Positions 15,528-17,998 of a DNA stretch of 17,998 nt are shown piece by piece. The stretch is from Hyphomicrobiales bacterium. GTDB taxonomy: Bacteria; Pseudomonadota; Alphaproteobacteria; Rhizobiales; Aestuariivirgaceae. The translations under genes and the position numbers were made by a program. The DNA lies in NCBI GenBank assembly GCA_012032065.1, contig JAAURV010000026.1:1-17998 (forward strand). Reading direction: 5' to 3'. Position 1 is the first letter of the stretch, and every line of letters starts with the position of its first letter. The notes below the pieces were generated by a model that had not been told where the DNA came from, ran no database searches, and was given only the letters and a program-made list of their open reading frames with translations.

Positions 15528-16709
15528 ATGATTGCGCCTGTGCTTCCCACTTATAACCGCGCCAAAGTGTCCTTTGAGCGGGGCGAGGGCGTGCGCGTCT
15601 ATACGCCGGAGGGCGAGGAGTATCTCGATTTCGGCGCCGGTGTGGCGGTGACGAGCTGCGGACATGCGCACCCACATCTCATCAAGGCGTTGACCGAGCA
15701 GGCGCAGAAGATCTGGCACACGTCCAATCTCTATCAGATGCCGGGACAGGAGAAACTGGCGCGGCGGTTGATCGAGAACACCTTTGCCGAGACGGTGTTC
15801 TTCACCAATTCGGGGGCCGAGGCACTTGAATGCTCGATCAAGATGGCGCGGAAGTTCCACGCGGCGAACGGGAACCCTGAGCGTTTCCACATCATCACCT
15901 TCGAAGGCGCCTTTCATGGGCGCACGCTGGCGACCATCGCAGCGGGCGGGCAGGCAAAGTACATCGAAGGATTCGGGCCCAAGGTGGAAGGTTTTCCGCA
16001 AGTGCCATTCGATGATATTGAGGCGCTTGAGAAAACCATCGGTCCAGAGACGGCCGGTATTCTCATCGAACCCGTGCAGGGCGAGGGCGGCATTCGCGCG
16101 GTTTCCAATGCGAGCCTTAGAAAGCTTCGCGAGATTTGCGATGCCAACGGGCTGCTTCTGATTTTCGACGAAGTGCAATGCGGCATTGGCCGCACGGGCA
16201 AACTCTTCGCTCATGAATGGGCGGGTGTGACGCCCGACATCATGGCGATTGCCAAGGGCATTGGTGGCGGATTTCCGCTGGGTGCTTGTCTCGCGACCGC
16301 GCGCGCCGCTCATGGCATGACGGCGGGTACCCATGGCTCGACCTTCGGCGGCAATCCTCTGGCGACCGCGGTTGGCAATGCGGTGCTGGATGTGGTGCTG
16401 GAGCCGGGTTTTCTCGAAAGCGTCAAGCAGCGCGCGCTGGTGCTGAAGCAGAAACTTGCCTGGCTCAAGGATGCCCATCCCGATGTGATCGAGGAGATTC
16501 GCGGCGCCGGCCTGATGATGGGCATCAAGTGCAAGGCGCCGAACACGGCGGTGCAAGCGGCGGCGCTCGAACAGCATCTGCTCGTTATCGGCGCCGGCGA
16601 AAATGTGGTGCGGCTTCTGCCGCCACTTGTGGTGACGGATGCCGACATCGGCGAGGCCATCAACCGGCTTGATCGCGCCTGCACGTCACTCTCCGTCAAG
16701 GCCGCCTGA
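15528..16709 (+). CDS. argD: acetylornithine aminotransferase ArgD
   Basis: A 393-residue PLP-dependent class III aminotransferase that converts N-acetylglutamate semialdehyde to N2-acetylornithine in arginine synthesis; the family often also acts on succinyldiaminopimelate. Visible features: TNSGAEALECSIKMAR (93-108) for the PLP phosphate, FHGR near 129-132, IFDEVQCGIGRTG (212-224) with Asp214 contacting the PLP ring, and the Schiff-base Lys243 in AIAKGIGGGFPLGA. I chose ATG 15528, with GAGGCGAG upstream (15511-15518), giving MIAPVLPTYNRA, a typical start. A TTG at 15444 in frame coincides with the predicted -35 and is rejected. It is followed 8 bases later by argF. Confidence 0.95.
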   Translation: MIAPVLPTYNRAKVSFERGEGVRVYTPEGEEYLDFGAGVAVTSCGHAHPHLIKALTEQAQKIWHTSNLYQMPGQEKLARRLIENTFAETVFFTNSGAEALECSIKMARKFHAANGNPERFHIITFEGAFHGRTLATIAAGGQAKYIEGFGPKVEGFPQVPFDDIEALEKTIGPETAGILIEPVQGEGGIRAVSNASLRKLREICDANGLLLIFDEVQCGIGRTGKLFAHEWAGVTPDIMAIAKGIGGGFPLGACLATARAAHGMTAGTHGSTFGGNPLATAVGNAVLDVVLEPGFLESVKQRALVLKQKLAWLKDAHPDVIEEIRGAGLMMGIKCKAPNTAVQAAALEQHLLVIGAGENVVRLLPPLVVTDADIGEAINRLDRACTSLSVKAA

Positions 16710-16717
16710 GATTCCCG

Positions 16718-17656
16718 ATGGCCGCGTCTCCCAGGCATTTTCTCGATTTGCGCGATTTCGACGGCGCAGCACTCGGCCGCATCATCGCGAGCGCGCGGCA
16801 ACGCAAGCAAGCAAGGAGCGGCTGGCCCAAGGGTAAGCCCGATCCCGATCTCCCGCTCAAGGGCCATATGCTGGCGCTAATCTTCCAGCGCCCCTCGACG
16901 CGCACGCGGGTGTCATTCGAAGTCGCCATGCGCCAGCTTGGCGGCGAGGTGTTGGCGCTCTCGGCAAACGAAACTCAGATTGGGCGCGGCGAGACGATTG
17001 CCGATACGGCGCGGGTGCTGTCGCGCTATGTCGATGCGATCATGCTGCGCGCCTCCGATCACACGCATCTGGCGGAACTTGCGGAGCATGCGACGGTGCC
17101 GGTGATCAACGGGCTCACCAGCCTCACTCATCCTTGCCAGGTGATGGCGGATGTGATGACGCTCGAGGAGGAGCGCGGGCCTCTCGCACAGCAGAAGATC
17201 GCGTGGGTGGGCGACGGGAACAATGTCGCGGCGTCATGGATACAAGCCGTGGCGTTGCTGGGCGGCGAGTTGCGGCTTGGCTGCCCCGAGCAACTCGCGC
17301 CTGAACCTCGGAACCTCGCTTGGGCCGCCAAGAACAATGCCGCGATCCGTCTCACCACCTCTCCGCAAGATGCAGTGCGCGGCGCCAACTGCGTGATCAC
17401 CGATGCCTGGGTATCGATGCACGACGAAGACGCGGCGTCGCGGCATAATCTTTTGAAGCCCTATCAGGTCAATGCGGCGCTGATGAAGCTTGCCGCACCG
17501 GGCGCCATGTTCATGCATTGCCTGCCCGCGCATCGCGGCGAGGAAGTGACGGACGACGTGATGGACGGGCCGCACTCGGCGATCTTCGACGAAGCGGAGA
17601 ACCGGCTTCATATCCAGAAAAGCATTCTGCTCCACTGCCTGAAGCCCGGAGCCTGA
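16718..17656 (+). CDS. argF: ornithine carbamoyltransferase ArgF
   Basis: A 312-residue cytoplasmic enzyme that joins carbamoyl phosphate and ornithine to give citrulline. The carbamoyl-phosphate site STRTR is at 60-64, HPCQ at 138-141, and the ornithine-side loop SMHDE at 233-237 (SMG in many homologues). The catalytic HCLPAHRG is at 267-274. All key residues are present and length is normal. It starts 8 bases after argD and ends 1 base before hslO, a tight operon order I associate with Alphaproteobacteria. Confidence 0.96.
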   Translation: MAASPRHFLDLRDFDGAALGRIIASARQRKQARSGWPKGKPDPDLPLKGHMLALIFQRPSTRTRVSFEVAMRQLGGEVLALSANETQIGRGETIADTARVLSRYVDAIMLRASDHTHLAELAEHATVPVINGLTSLTHPCQVMADVMTLEEERGPLAQQKIAWVGDGNNVAASWIQAVALLGGELRLGCPEQLAPEPRNLAWAAKNNAAIRLTTSPQDAVRGANCVITDAWVSMHDEDAASRHNLLKPYQVNAALMKLAAPGAMFMHCLPAHRGEEVTDDVMDGPHSAIFDEAENRLHIQKSILLHCLKPGA

Positions 17657-17657
17657 G

Positions 17658-17998
17658 ATGGCGGCGCCTCTCCCCGACGATCTCGTGCTGCCCTTCGAGA
17701 TCAAGCCGCTTGGCGTGCGCGGGAGACTCGTGCGGCTCGGCGCAGTGGTGGACGACATTCTGCGCCGGCACGACTATCCGCCAGCGATCTCCGCGCTCTT
17801 GGCCGAAGCGGTGTCGCTTACGGCAATGCTGGGAGCGGCGCTCAAATTCGAAGGCAAGTTCATCCTGCAAACGAAAACCGATGGGCCATCGGATTTGCTC
17901 GTTGCCGACTATGTCTATCCCGGAGGCGTGCGCGGTTATGCGCGTTACTCGAACGATCGGCTTTCGGCGCTCACCGAACAGTCGCAAGCGGAATGTGT
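17658..17998 (+). CDS. hslO: Hsp33 redox-regulated chaperone HslO, N-terminal part (runs off the window)
   Basis: The frame from ATG 17658, one base after the argF stop, is open to the window end, giving 113 residues. The sequence LPFEIKPLGVRGRLVRLG, the segment AEAVSLTAMLGAALKFEGKF and the strand ILQTKTDGPSDLLVADY match the N-terminal domain of Hsp33. Hsp33 is a cytosolic holdase activated by oxidation of a C-terminal zinc-cysteine centre; that centre lies beyond the window. Its place directly after argD-argF supports the call. Confidence 0.92.
   Translation, partial: MAAPLPDDLVLPFEIKPLGVRGRLVRLGAVVDDILRRHDYPPAISALLAEAVSLTAMLGAALKFEGKFILQTKTDGPSDLLVADYVYPGGVRGYARYSNDRLSALTEQSQAEC

Overview
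The window is a high-GC alphaproteobacterial chromosome segment. The evidence is a GcrA cell-cycle regulator, the phoR-pstSCAB-phoU-phoB order, and an argD-argF-hslO cluster, all arrangements I associate with Alphaproteobacteria. I would place it loosely near Hyphomicrobiales or a neighbouring order; genus cannot be read from the sequence. Three otherwise convincing genes (pstA, a trypsin-like protease gene, gcrA) each carry one apparent single-base frameshift, which looks more like a draft or metagenomic assembly with indel errors than like real gene decay.

Layout. 1-1106: the 3' part of an AAA (OLD/AbiE-like fold) ATPase gene overlapping a DUF4276-type gene by GTGA, in AT-richer DNA; probably a two-gene accessory or defence-type module cut by the window edge. 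1137-2102 (-): an HSL-family alpha/beta hydrolase preceded by a 12-codon leader ORF that overlaps its start. 2188-9197 (+): the complete phosphate regulon phoR, pstS, pstC, pstA (frameshifted), pstB, phoU, phoB, with a good PHO box in front of pstS and a strong hairpin between pstS and pstC. 9198-14602: an accessory block holding a cytoplasmic trypsin-like serine protease gene (frameshifted), a 136-residue protein of unknown function, a convergent YcaO-GNAT pair on the minus strand, and a divergent class III nucleotide cyclase fused to TolB-like and TPR regions. 14616-15172 (-): gcrA (frameshifted). 15173-15527: a divergent regulatory region with five GANTC motifs, a sigma70-like promoter and a terminator-like hairpin. 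15528-17998 (+): argD, argF and the 5' part of hslO.

How the genes work together. PhoR-PhoB with PhoU senses phosphate supply through PstSCAB; PhoB would act at the PHO box to raise pst expression, and the pstS-pstC hairpin would favour excess binding protein. ArgD and ArgF are steps of arginine synthesis, and HslO is the redox chaperone that commonly follows them in this group. GcrA would act with CcrM methylation at GANTC sites, which cluster in its own upstream region.

The most interesting uncharacterised part is 9466-14602. A stand-alone YcaO enzyme with its ATP-site residues present, an adjacent acetyltransferase, a cytoplasmic serine protease and a small protein whose only two cysteines lie in its last seven residues could together form an undescribed peptide-modifying locus. 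That grouping is inference from proximity, not shown by the sequence.
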